Notes under the pieces: model-generated
What the model saw: only the letters and a program-made list of their open reading frames with translations
Database searches by the model: none
Told to the model about the DNA's origin: nothing
Shown here: positions 37,718 through 46,518 of the stretch, one piece after another
Numbering within the stretch: the first letter of the stretch is position 1
Layout of the letters: the number at the start of each line of letters is the position of its first letter
NCBI RefSeq assembly: GCF_002198735.1
Contig: NZ_MWLO01000118.1
Span: 1-64,000, forward strand
Direction: 5' to 3'
Length of the DNA stretch: 64,000 bases
DNA from: Ideonella sp. A 288
GTDB lineage: Bacteria > Pseudomonadota > Gammaproteobacteria > Burkholderiales > Burkholderiaceae_C
Program-made: the position numbers and the translations under genes

Positions 37718-39643
37718 ATGGCAAGCCGCAAGCAATCCGCGAAGGCTGAGGGACCCGGTTTCGTGCTCCACGAGCGCATGCAGCGCGAGTTGGCGGCCAG
37801 CCGGCTGTTACAGCGGGGCGAACCGTCGCACCGGCGGCTGCACATCTTCACCAGCGACCCCACGGCATCGCGCCTGGCCGGGCGCACCTGCGTGGCCGAC
37901 GTACCCTATGAGCCCCTGATACTGGAGGAGGCCAGCCAAGGCAGCACGCGCTACTCTTGCCTGTGTAGTGCGCTGTTCGAACTGCACATGATCGACGACG
38001 AGGGCCGTGCGCTGGCGCCGCCGATGCTGGACGAGCCACAGCAGCTGATGCAAGAAGGCTATGCGCCGTCGGAGTCCAACCCGCGCTTCCATGCCCAGAT
38101 GGTTTACGCCGTGGCCAGCCGCGTTCACGCCGACTTCCGCCATGCGCTCGGCCGCGAGCCCGGCTGGGGCTTTGCGGGTTCGCACAAACGGCTGAAGGTC
38201 TATCCGCTGGGATCGCGTGACGAGAACGCGTGGTATGAGCCGTCGCGCGGCGAACTGGTGTTCGGCTATTTCCCGCGTGAGCGAGCAGGCTGGGCCAGTA
38301 CGGCGCTGATGCACGACATCGTCGCGCACGAACTGACCCATGCGCTGCTGGACAGCCAGCGCCCGCACTTCATGGAGCCCACCGGGCCCGACGTCTGGGG
38401 CTTTCACGAGGGTTTTGCCGATCTGGTGGCGCTGTTCCAACACTTTCAGCACCGCGAGCCGCTGCTGGCCGCGCTGCGCGAATCGCGCGGCGTCATCTTC
38501 GCGCGCGAGGCCGGCGAGCAGCCCGCGCACTGGCTGTGCCGCATCGCACGCCAGTTCGGCGCCGCCGACGGGCTGGACGCGCTGCGCCGGGCCGACCGCA
38601 AACCTGGCACCGACCGCGAAGCGGGCGAGTTGCTCTACGACGACAAGCTCGAAGAGCACGACATGGGTGAGCTATTACTGTCGGCCGTCTTCGATGCTTT
38701 CGATTCCGTCTACCGTCGCCGCACACAGAGGCTGCTGCGCCTGGCCACGGGTGGCAGCGGTGTACTGCCGCCAGGAGCCTTGCACCCCGATCTGCTGGAA
38801 GCGCTGGCCGACGAGTCTGCCGCGCTGGCCAGGCGCTTCATGGCCATGACAGTGCGCGCGCTGGACTACTGCCCGCCGGCCAGCATCGAACTCGGCGAGT
38901 TCCTGCGTGCCATGGTCACCGCCGACGCCGTTCTCACGCCCGACGACCGATTCGGCCTGCGCGAAGCGCTCATCGACGCATTCCGCGCGCGCCAAATCCT
39001 GCCGCGTTATGTCTTCAGCCTCACCGAGGACTCGCTACTGTGGGGGCCGCCGCAGCGTCGCCTCCCGCTGCTGACCGAACTGAGCTTTGCCGTTACACGC
39101 TTCGATGGCGGACCCGGCCGCCCGTTGGAGCCCGAGAGCCGCCGCCGCCAGTCCGAAGCCCTGGGCCGATGGCTGATGCAGCCAGAGGCAATGGCCGAGG
39201 CCGGCTTGGTGGCCCCCGGCGATCCGCGCCTGTCCGACAAAGGTGCCACAGTGTCCTTGCCTTCGATCGACGCGCTGGAGGTCACCAGCAGCGCCGGTGC
39301 CGAGGGCGAGATGCACTTCCACACCGTGGCTGTGGTGACGCAGAGGGTGACAGTGGCGCGCAAAGGCAAGGCACCCGGCTTTGCATTCCAGGCCGGCGGC
39401 ACACTGCTCTTCGACCCCGACGGCGCGCTGCGCCTGGCTATCAGCAAGAGCGCTCTGGGCTCTGGCCGCATTGAGCGCAGGCGAGACTTCCTGACCGACA
39501 TGTCGAAGGTCGCCGCCGCGCGCAGCCCTTCAGCCCACAGCCTGGATTCGCGCTGGGTCGAGCAGGACGGCTTGATGCGGCTGCGCGAGGGCTGGCAACG
39601 CGAGTACCACCGACAGCAGCGCCGGCCGCCGCCGGCCAAGTGA
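37718..39643 (+). CDS. Gluzincin metalloprotease paired with caspase fusion
   Basis: The 641-residue protein carries HELTH at 204-208 and the third zinc ligand Glu231 in FHEGFADLVALF. This is the HExxH...E pattern of thermolysin-like (gluzincin) proteases. The flanking regions are helical and lack a signal peptide, unlike secreted thermolysins. The C-terminal 200 residues are more beta-rich and unassigned. The start at 37718 is supported by CCGGAG 7 nt upstream. Fourteen bases separate it from the caspase-fusion stop, so the genes are almost certainly co-transcribed. One protease may process the other or a common target; that is inference. No inhibitor or immunity gene is visible next to it. 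Confidence 0.85.
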   Translation: MASRKQSAKAEGPGFVLHERMQRELAASRLLQRGEPSHRRLHIFTSDPTASRLAGRTCVADVPYEPLILEEASQGSTRYSCLCSALFELHMIDDEGRALAPPMLDEPQQLMQEGYAPSESNPRFHAQMVYAVASRVHADFRHALGREPGWGFAGSHKRLKVYPLGSRDENAWYEPSRGELVFGYFPRERAGWASTALMHDIVAHELTHALLDSQRPHFMEPTGPDVWGFHEGFADLVALFQHFQHREPLLAALRESRGVIFAREAGEQPAHWLCRIARQFGAADGLDALRRADRKPGTDREAGELLYDDKLEEHDMGELLLSAVFDAFDSVYRRRTQRLLRLATGGSGVLPPGALHPDLLEALADESAALARRFMAMTVRALDYCPPASIELGEFLRAMVTADAVLTPDDRFGLREALIDAFRARQILPRYVFSLTEDSLLWGPPQRRLPLLTELSFAVTRFDGGPGRPLEPESRRRQSEALGRWLMQPEAMAEAGLVAPGDPRLSDKGATVSLPSIDALEVTSSAGAEGEMHFHTVAVVTQRVTVARKGKAPGFAFQAGGTLLFDPDGALRLAISKSALGSGRIERRRDFLTDMSKVAAARSPSAHSLDSRWVEQDGLMRLREGWQREYHRQQRRPPPAK

Positions 39644-39672
39644 TGCTCAGCATGCGGAATGCGGCGAAGCTA

Positions 39673-39895
39673 AGTCGACGACCGCCAGAGGCTGGAGCGA
39701 CTGTGCCGCAACCTGACGCGTCCCGCGTTGGCCCAAGACCGAGTGCAATGCCACGCCGTCTGTCAGGTGGTGCTCAAGGTCAAGGCTCCGCGGTGTGACG
39801 GCAGCACACACCTTCTGAAGCCGTCAATGGAGCTCATGCAGCGGCTGGACCCGTTCGGGCAAAGCCTACGCCGGCGCTTCCTCGGATGTTCATGC
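39673..39895 (+). pseudogene. IS91-family transposase remnant
   Basis: The plus strand reads DRQRLERLCRNLTRPAL, then VVLKVKAPRCDGSTHLL and MELMQRLDPFG. These correspond to the tyrosine region and C-terminal part of the IS91 transposase present elsewhere in the window, at lower similarity. The catalytic Tyr position is Asn here. Only about 75 codons remain. Confidence 0.7.
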
Positions 39896-40502
39896 GATCC
39901 ATCGCGTGAGTGGCTGCTTCAGGGCGCTCTACTTGGAACTGTGGGTGTCGCCGATGGGTCGTGAGCATGATGTCGGGCCGGATGGAAGCTGTCACTGGAA
40001 GGCCGACCTTCCGCGCCCGGTCCTGTGACCGCTTTACCGCCGACAGAAGTCAGTCAACTTCGCGCCGATGGCTCGGCCGAGTGACCCACGGTGCCACTCT
40101 CGCGAGAGTACGCCCGCCCTTCGCCAAGGGCGGCACCGTTGCGGAGGCGCAGCCTCTCAAGGACCGCCAGCTGCCCATCGATCTGCTGCAGACGCAGTTG
40201 GGGGCTGAACTCGTTGAGGACGTCCTCACTGGGCTGGAGTACCACGTTTACTGCTGAACTTGCAACCGTGCGACAGCAGAAGACGGGATGCCAACAAGAT
40301 GCGGCCAGACGCATAGTTGCACAACTGCCCCGGCCGCATTCAAGGGTGACGCCGTGCCCAAGCTCACTCGACGGCTACCCGGCTTCCTTGGAGCGGTTGT
40401 AAGTCGTTGATTTCACGACGACTTGACGTTGACGCTTAGTTGCGCACGCTCAATTATGTTTTCTGGCAACTCAGTGCCGCCCATTCCAGGTCGCGCGGCC
40501 GA
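39896..40502. other. About 600 bp without a supported gene
   Basis: The sequence beyond the IS91 scar contains only short, family-less frames. It separates the accessory region on the left from ordinary-looking chromosome on the right. Confidence 0.35.
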
Positions 40503-40940
40503 TCACCCAGCGTCGCCTCGCGCCCCGTCGCGCAGCGACACCACGATGTCGTACTCGCTGACGGTGATCTGCACCACGCCCGCGCGGAACCCGGCCGCAT
40601 TCGCCTGGACGTAGGGGTTGGACCCCGTCGGATCAATCCGCTGCACGGCGACATCCATCGGCACGCCACTCGACCAGACCTCGACCTCGCCGAGCACCAC
40701 CCCGCTCACCGCTGGACCGGGGGCGGCGGGAACTGCCGGCATGGGGTCGAGGAACCCGGTCTCGAGATTGGCGCGACCGACGAACTCGCCGGTGCGGGCG
40801 ACGAAGACCAGCACGAGATCGCCGGGCGCAAGGGCCTCGCGATGGCGTTCGTCGGGGCCGACCCTCCACCGCTTCGCGCGCAAGTGCGACTCGGCCGTCA
40901 CCCTGTCACCGTCGGTCAGGTTGAAGATGAAGTGCTGCAT
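40503..40940 (-). CDS. EVE/PUA-like domain protein
   Basis: The 145-residue protein starts MQHFIFNLTDGDR and continues with the WRVGP...LAPGDLVLVFVA pattern, a turn and GRANLETGF. This resembles EVE-type PUA-fold proteins, which bind modified bases or RNA in other families. The binding-pocket residues cannot be confirmed by eye. ATG 40940 is preferred over an in-frame GTG two codons upstream. No operon partner is clear. Confidence 0.55.
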   Translation of the reverse strand: MQHFIFNLTDGDRVTAESHLRAKRWRVGPDERHREALAPGDLVLVFVARTGEFVGRANLETGFLDPMPAVPAAPGPAVSGVVLGEVEVWSSGVPMDVAVQRIDPTGSNPYVQANAAGFRAGVVQITVSEYDIVVSLRDGARGDAG

Positions 40941-41094
40941 GGCCACGGGGACGTGCGTTGTGAATCCGGCGCTCGTGATGATCCTCGATTCGCCTTGCGA
41001 GCGCCAGGATGGGAAGCGCCAACGGATCCAGGCGGTGGCCGACGGCAGCCTGAGCGGCCGCTCAACGCAGGGGTGCGCCGGGCAGTGCAGCCAC

Positions 41095-41964
41095 TCAGAT
41101 CATGGCCAGCGGCGTCTTGCGCCGGGGCCGCGGAAAGTGCGCCTCGATGGCCTGCCGCTCGAAGGCGTCCAGCTCGACGGCGCTGGCCGCCAGGTTCTGT
41201 TGCAGGTGCTGCAGTGTGCCCGCCTTGGGGATGGCCAGCACGCCGGGTTGGCTGCTGATCCAGGCCAGCGCCACCTGGGCGGCGGTCAGGCCACGCGGCC
41301 GGGCGATGGCGGCCAGCGCCGCGTCGGCAGCCAGCACACCCTGGTCGATGGGGCTGTAGGCCATCAGGGGCATCTGCCGCTCGCGCATCCAGGGCAGCAG
41401 GCTGAACTCGGGGCCGCGCTCGCTCAGCGAGTAGTACACCTGGTTGGTGGCGCAGCCCGGGGCCCCGGCCTCACCCTGGCGCAACAGGGCCGCCAGTGCC
41501 TGCAGGTCGTCCACGTCGAAGTTGCTGACGCCCCAGTGGCGGATCTTGCCGGCCGCCACAAGCGCGTGCATGGCCGCCACGGTGTCCTCCAGCGGATGGT
41601 TGCCGCGCCAGTGCAGCAGGTACAGGTCGATGTGGTCCAGCCCCAGGCGCTTCAGGCTGCGCTCGCAGGCGGCCACGGTGCCGCGCCGGCTGGCGTTGTG
41701 CGGATACACCTTGCTGACCACGACCAGCGCCTCGCGGTGTACGTCGCCGGCGCGGATGGCATCGGCCACGGCCTGCCCCACCACCTGCTCGGCACCACCT
41801 TCGCCATACATCTCGGCGGTGTCGATGAGCCGGTATCCCATGGCGATGGCGGCATGCAAGGTGCGGATCTCCTCCTGCCGGGTGCCCGCGTCTTCGCCCA
41901 GGCGCCAGGTGCCCAGGCCCAGCACGGGCAGCTGGGTGCCGTCAGGCAGATGGGTGTGTCGCAT
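41095..41964 (-). CDS. Aldo/keto reductase
   Basis: The 289-residue protein has the AKR layout: GLGTWRLGE at the start, then YRLIDTAEMYGEGGAE with the catalytic Asp and Tyr. VVSKVYPHNASR supplies the Lys, and LYLLHWRGNHPLEDTV the His-bearing strand. GVSNFD and the C-terminal IPKAGTLQHLQQN (nucleotide binding) complete it. It probably reduces carbonyl substrates with NADPH; the substrate is unknown. AGGAG five bases upstream fixes the start at 41964. An extended upstream frame lacks AKR similarity. The neighbouring LysR gene is on the same strand, about 290 bp upstream. Confidence 0.9.
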   Translation of the reverse strand: MRHTHLPDGTQLPVLGLGTWRLGEDAGTRQEEIRTLHAAIAMGYRLIDTAEMYGEGGAEQVVGQAVADAIRAGDVHREALVVVSKVYPHNASRRGTVAACERSLKRLGLDHIDLYLLHWRGNHPLEDTVAAMHALVAAGKIRHWGVSNFDVDDLQALAALLRQGEAGAPGCATNQVYYSLSERGPEFSLLPWMRERQMPLMAYSPIDQGVLAADAALAAIARPRGLTAAQVALAWISSQPGVLAIPKAGTLQHLQQNLAASAVELDAFERQAIEAHFPRPRRKTPLAMI

Positions 41965-42255
41965 GGGGGCTCCTGGATGAGACGAACGCCGTGGTGTGGC
42001 CATTCTGCTCACCTTGGGCCTCGACCGCAGGCGGGGGCTCGATGGGGCAGGGGCGCCCACCGATCGCGAGCGGCGGCCCTCCGGCGGGGCACCGACCCCC
42101 AGTCCCGGCCAGTGGCGGGCGTCATGGGCACCTCTCCGAGCCGAGCTTCGCGGCCGTCCAGGCCAGGCACGGCCCACTCACGCGCGGCAACCGATGCCCC
42201 CGCTCCATCGGTGCTGGCGAACGCCGTTGGATGCCGCCTTTGATGGCACGCCGAT

Positions 42256-43173
42256 TCAGTGGGTGTCCAGTTGCGGACCCAGGCGCCGAAGCAGCAGGGC
42301 GTGCGCCCAGTCCATGAAGGCCTGCACGCGTGCGGCGCGCTTGCGGGTGGTGGGCGTCACCAGGTGCAGGGGCAGCGACGGACATTGCCAGCCAGGCAGC
42401 ACGCGCACCAGCGCGCCGCTGGCCAGGTGGTGGCTGGCCACGAACTCCGCCAACACGACGATGCCCAGCCCGTCCAGGCCGGCACTCAGGGCCGCCGCGC
42501 TGTCGGTGGTCTGAAAGCGCGCAGGCACTTCGAACTCCACCTTGAGACCGTCGCGCATCAAGGTCACCGGTCGCACCTTGCCGGTGGACGCGAGCACATA
42601 CCCGACCTGATGGTGGCGTGCCAGGTCCTCGGGTGTGCCGGGCAATCCGTGCTGCTCGATGTAGTGCGGCGCGGCACACAGCGCAAAGCGCAGATCGCCG
42701 ACACGGCGAGCCGACAGCCGCGAGTCCGGCAACTGGCCACCACGCAGCGCGCAGTCCACCCCTTCCTGCACCAGGTCGACCGCCCGGTCGGTGCACCCCA
42801 GCTCGATCGTGATCTTGGGGTAGCGCTCGAGGAATCCGCGGATCTCGGGCGCAAAGACCAGCCGCCCCATGGCCACGGGCACGTCGATGCGCAGGTGCCC
42901 CGCCGGTGCGCTGGTGCCCTTGCGCAGCTGTGACTCCACCTCGTCCACCTGTTGCAGGATGGCGCACGCATGCTCGTGGTACGCCAGGCCCTCTGCCGTC
43001 GGCGTGACCGATCGGGTGGTGCGCGTCAGCAGCCGCGTGCCGAGCTTGTCTTCGAGCTGCTGGATCTGTTGGCTGACCGTGGCCTTGTGCAGGTTCAGCT
43101 GCAGCGCCGCCTTGGTGTAGCTGCCGCTTTCCACCACCTGCACGAAGGCGCGCATGGCATCGAATCGGTCCAT
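42256..43173 (-). CDS. LysR-family transcriptional regulator
   Basis: The 305-residue protein has the LysR winged helix at residues 1-60 (AMRAFVQVVESGSYTKAA, ATVSQQIQQLEDKLGTRLL) and a periplasmic-binding-protein-like effector domain beyond residue 90. It resembles the subfamily that often controls an adjacent divergent operon. The divergent monooxygenase-like gene begins 128 bp away, so it is the likely target. The effector is unknown. Confidence 0.92.
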   Translation of the reverse strand: MDRFDAMRAFVQVVESGSYTKAALQLNLHKATVSQQIQQLEDKLGTRLLTRTTRSVTPTAEGLAYHEHACAILQQVDEVESQLRKGTSAPAGHLRIDVPVAMGRLVFAPEIRGFLERYPKITIELGCTDRAVDLVQEGVDCALRGGQLPDSRLSARRVGDLRFALCAAPHYIEQHGLPGTPEDLARHHQVGYVLASTGKVRPVTLMRDGLKVEFEVPARFQTTDSAAALSAGLDGLGIVVLAEFVASHHLASGALVRVLPGWQCPSLPLHLVTPTTRKRAARVQAFMDWAHALLLRRLGPQLDTH

Positions 43174-43301
43174 CGGACACCCCCTGTCGAGCGTTCAGCG
43201 ATTGTCGGCGAATGCCAAACAGTGTGTCTCGGCCTTCGATCTAGGCGCGCCATGTCGCGGCTCCTAGAGTGCAGGCTCGATCCACACACCGGAGACACCC
43301 C

Positions 43302-43670
43302 ATGCTGAACCTTCGCCCACTCGACCCCGCATGCCCCATCGACCAGCAACTGCAGGGGTCGGCCGACCCGGTCGTGCTGGTGAACCTGTTCAGCGTGGCC
43401 GAGACCGACATCCCGGCGCTGATGTCCGCATGGGAGAAGGATGCCCTCTGGATGAAGCAGCAGCCGGGTTTCCTGTCCACGCAGCTGCACCGCGCCATCG
43501 GCGGCAGCCACATGTTCATGAACTACGCGGTGTGGGAGTCCGTGGGCAGCTTCCGCGCTGCGTTCACGCACCCGGATTTCGTCAGCGCGCTGGCCGCCTA
43601 TCCGTCCAGCGCGGTCGCGCAGCCGCACCTGTTCGCCAAGGTCGCCGTGCCCAACCTCTGTGCCGCCTGA
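43302..43670 (+). CDS. Antibiotic biosynthesis monooxygenase (ABM)-like protein
   Basis: The 122-residue protein has the ABM dimeric ferredoxin-like pattern. A strand (VVLVNLFSV) is followed by a helix (IPALMSAWEKDALWM), then QPGFLSTQLHRAI, then a strand with FMNYAVWES and the FRAAFTHPDF helix. GGAG lies 7 nt upstream. It is the first gene divergent from the LysR gene and is followed after 26 bp by a membrane-protein gene, forming a likely LysR-controlled operon. A quinone or small aromatic substrate is possible for the family. Confidence 0.8.
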   Translation: MLNLRPLDPACPIDQQLQGSADPVVLVNLFSVAETDIPALMSAWEKDALWMKQQPGFLSTQLHRAIGGSHMFMNYAVWESVGSFRAAFTHPDFVSALAAYPSSAVAQPHLFAKVAVPNLCAA

Positions 43671-43696
43671 TTCGCGAACTTTCCAGGGGGATCGTC

Positions 43697-44176
43697 ATGC
43701 CCAAACGTGCCCATCTCATCGCGGGGCTCCTGGCACCGCTGTGCATCGCCACCTTCTTCCTGTCCACCCTCCTCACCGAACTGCTCGGCTCGCACGTCGC
43801 GGTGGTCCAGCTGAAATCGCTCATCGTCACGCCGGGCCTGTGGATCATGGTCCCGCTGATGGTCGCCGCCGGTGGCAGCGGCATGTGGCTCGCCAAGCTA
43901 CGCAAGGGCCGGCTCGTCGACACCAAGAAGAAGCGCATGCCGCTCATCGCCGCCAACGGGCTGCTGGTGCTGGTGCCGTGCGCGATCGTGCTCGACCGAT
44001 GGGCAGCGGCCGGCTCGTTCGACAGCGCCTTCTACGTGGTGCAAGCCATCGAACTGGTCGCCGGTGCGGCCAACCTGGTGCTGATGGGTCTGAACGCGCG
44101 CGACGGGCTGCGCATGGCCGGGCGGCTTCGCGGCAGCCCTGCAGCGGCCGCTTCGAACGCGCCCCTCAGGCGTTAG
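43697..44176 (+). CDS. Four-TM membrane protein
   Basis: The 159-residue protein has about four hydrophobic helices (near 8-28, 46-64, 82-102 and 112-132) separated by short basic loops (KLRKGRLVDTKKKR). AGGGGG lies just upstream of the ATG. It resembles small uncharacterised inner-membrane proteins and is co-transcribed with the ABM-like gene. Confidence 0.75.
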   Translation: MPKRAHLIAGLLAPLCIATFFLSTLLTELLGSHVAVVQLKSLIVTPGLWIMVPLMVAAGGSGMWLAKLRKGRLVDTKKKRMPLIAANGLLVLVPCAIVLDRWAAAGSFDSAFYVVQAIELVAGAANLVLMGLNARDGLRMAGRLRGSPAAAASNAPLRR

Positions 44177-44251
44177 CCTATGAGCATCGGGGTTTGCAGG
44201 AATCTTAGGGCCCCCATCACCCCCATCCGCGCACGTTGAGCACCTTGTGCT

Positions 44252-45049
44252 TCAAGGTAAGCCCCGCGTTGCCGCCTGGCCCGGCGCCAGGAAGTCGTCC
44301 AGGTGGGCGCGCAGGCGCATCGCGGTGCGGGTGTAACCGCGCGACGACGCCAGCAGGGCAAAGCCCAGCAACGCCAGGGCGAGCGAGCCCGGCTCGGGAA
44401 CGTCCTGGGTGGGAACGACCGTGTACTCGATGTTCGGGCCGATCCAGCGAAAGGCATTGCCGCCAATGTTCTGGGTCGGTCTCTGGGCTGCCAACGGCGT
44501 CACGTTGATGTCGAAGCCCGTCGGCGTGTTGACGTTCTTCCCGAAGATCACGTCGGTGCTGCCGGTCGGGGTGTTGCCGACGCCCTGCAGGTCGAACTGG
44601 GTCTGCGTTCCGCCGAAGGGAAAGCGCCGGTCTCCGATGGTGTAGCCATGGCCGCTCTTCAGCAGCACGGGGGTGGCCAGGTCGACGAAGCGGAAGTCGT
44701 CGATCAAGGTCGTGCCGGCCGCGCCGGCCGGCACGAAGAGGCTGGCCAGCAGGCTGCCGTCGCTGTTGTCCCACAGGCCGACGAGGATCGAACTGACCAG
44801 GCCGCCGCCCAGGCCGCGCGCGGCGTTGTAGTCCCACTCCCCCAGGGCCGTCACCCGCAGGTCGTTTTGGCCGACCGTGAACGTCCAGCCGACCACCTGA
44901 TCGACAGTGCCGGGGCCGTTCTGATTGAAGACCGTGCTGCCGGCGTTGTAGCCCGAATCGGTCACGACCAATGCCGCGAGCGCTGCGGGCGCCATCGAGC
45001 ACGACAGCAACAACACACCGAGCCAGCGCAAGAAGAGTCTGGAGAGCAT
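44252..45049 (-). CDS. PEP-CTERM surface protein
   Basis: The 265-residue protein has a signal peptide (residues 1-25, ending APAALA) and a beta-rich mature domain. The PEP-CTERM sorting signal VPEPGSLALALLGFALLAS begins near residue 217 and is followed by an arginine. Such proteins are processed by an exosortase, which is not encoded in the window. Unusually, about 28 residues extend past the sorting signal, whereas most family members end within a few residues. A frameshift near the 3' end could explain the tail. Confidence 0.85.
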   Translation of the reverse strand: MLSRLFLRWLGVLLLSCSMAPAALAALVVTDSGYNAGSTVFNQNGPGTVDQVVGWTFTVGQNDLRVTALGEWDYNAARGLGGGLVSSILVGLWDNSDGSLLASLFVPAGAAGTTLIDDFRFVDLATPVLLKSGHGYTIGDRRFPFGGTQTQFDLQGVGNTPTGSTDVIFGKNVNTPTGFDINVTPLAAQRPTQNIGGNAFRWIGPNIEYTVVPTQDVPEPGSLALALLGFALLASSRGYTRTAMRLRAHLDDFLAPGQAATRGLP

Positions 45050-45341
45050 ATCGATGGACCTTTCATGAGAATCACCCGAAGCCCGCCGGCAAACCCGGTA
45101 GGCCGCGCGCCGCTAAAGCGGATCCGCCGCGGTGGCCTGGTGCGGTTGGCGGCGGCCGATCACCGGTGTGCGGTGGACTCGCCGCGGCCCGCAGGACCCC
45201 GTCTTCTGCACAGACGACGGCCGGCACCTCGATGCGACAGGCGAGTGGGCAGCCCCCCCCCACGACCCGGGGGGGTGCCCGACACGGGCACGGCGGCGCC
45301 TGCGTGCAATGGGCCTTAGGCGCGCCGCGCGACGGTCCGGC
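45050..45341. other. Intergenic region, nothing identified
   Basis: The sequence between the PEP-CTERM gene and the metallo-hydrolase gene is GC-rich and includes short runs of C and G near 45258-45277. No gene or regulatory signal is supported. Confidence 0.4.
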
Positions 45342-46307
45342 TCAGCCCCCAGCGCTGCAGTAGCGGTCGCGCTCCACCGGCGCGGCACGAAGGCGGTGCT
45401 GCAGGTAGTAGCCGACCATGGCCTGCGCCCGCTTGTGCTCTGCCACGGGCAGCAGGTCGCCGAGCGCCTTCACCCAGCCTTCCGAGCAGGTCATGTCCGT
45501 GGCCTGGCTGGCGGCGCAGGCCAGCAGGCCGTCGAAGGCGCCGCGCCAGGTGCCGAATTGCTGGCGGCTCATCGGAGCGCCGTGGCCGGGAACCAGGGTC
45601 GTGAAGGGCACCGAATCCAGACGGGACAGCGCCGCGCTCCAGCCGCTGGCGCAGGCGGTATCGAGGAAAGGCACCGGCAAGGTCACCAGATCACCCGCGG
45701 CCAGGACCCGCGTGTTCGGTTCGTAGACCCACAGATCGCCCGCGGTCACGGCCCGGGCCTCGTGCCCGATCTGCAGCGGCAAGCCGCCGAGTTCCAGCGT
45801 GCGCGTCCCGTCCACCACCACGTCGGGCAGCAACTTCGGCCCGCGGTCGATCAGTGCGATGTCCCCGCGCACCATGGTCTGGGTGGTGGCGTCGAGCGTG
45901 CCGCCATCGAGCATGGCCTGCATCTCGCGCCGGCTGTTGGCCAGCCAGCCTTTCAACGCGGGCGCCACGGCGCTGGAAGCCACCACCTGCAGGGTGGGCA
46001 CCCGTTCGCGCAGGAGCGCGTTGCCCCCCAGGTGATCCAGGTGCCAATGCGAGTTCACGACGGCGACGATGGGCGCGGCCCGCGCCGCCGCGAAATCGAT
46101 CAGGGCCTGCGTGTGCTCGATGTGACGGCCAGTGTCGACGACCACCAGGCCGCGCGGCCCGACGAAGACCACGCTGTTGCCATCGGGCTGGCGCCCGGGC
46201 TGGAAGCTGTCGCGCTGCAGGTAGACGCCGGCGGCCACCGCCACCGGCGCGGCCCGGGCCCACTGCGGGAGCAACAGCGCGAGCAGCAGAGTGATCCACA
46301 ACGGCAT
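45342..46307 (-). CDS. Secreted metallo-beta-lactamase-fold hydrolase
   Basis: The 321-residue protein has a signal peptide (MPLWITLLLALLLPQWARA) and the metal-binding motif SHWHLDH (H87, H89, D91, H92). Further fold motifs are VVDTGRH before it, AAGDLVTLPVPF and VPGHGAPM after it. It belongs to the quinoprotein-relay/subclass B3-like MBL hydrolases of unknown substrate. GGAG precedes the ATG. It diverges from the LanC-like gene. Confidence 0.85.
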   Translation of the reverse strand: MPLWITLLLALLLPQWARAAPVAVAAGVYLQRDSFQPGRQPDGNSVVFVGPRGLVVVDTGRHIEHTQALIDFAAARAAPIVAVVNSHWHLDHLGGNALLRERVPTLQVVASSAVAPALKGWLANSRREMQAMLDGGTLDATTQTMVRGDIALIDRGPKLLPDVVVDGTRTLELGGLPLQIGHEARAVTAGDLWVYEPNTRVLAAGDLVTLPVPFLDTACASGWSAALSRLDSVPFTTLVPGHGAPMSRQQFGTWRGAFDGLLACAASQATDMTCSEGWVKALGDLLPVAEHKRAQAMVGYYLQHRLRAAPVERDRYCSAGG

Positions 46308-46518
46308 GACAGGCTCCTTTCGCCGAATGACCCCGATGCCCGGCGTCGCCGTGGCCCAAAGAGTCTGAGCACGATGCGATGGGCCTGATGGTCGCCGGAC
46401 GCCGTCATTGTCGGCCGTGCGCTGCCGGCACCGTGCAAGCTGCCGGTTCGAGTGGCGACAGGGCAACGCCGCCGCGCCTCTGGCAGACTGCGCTCACCGC
46501 ACCTTCGCCTGGAGGCCC

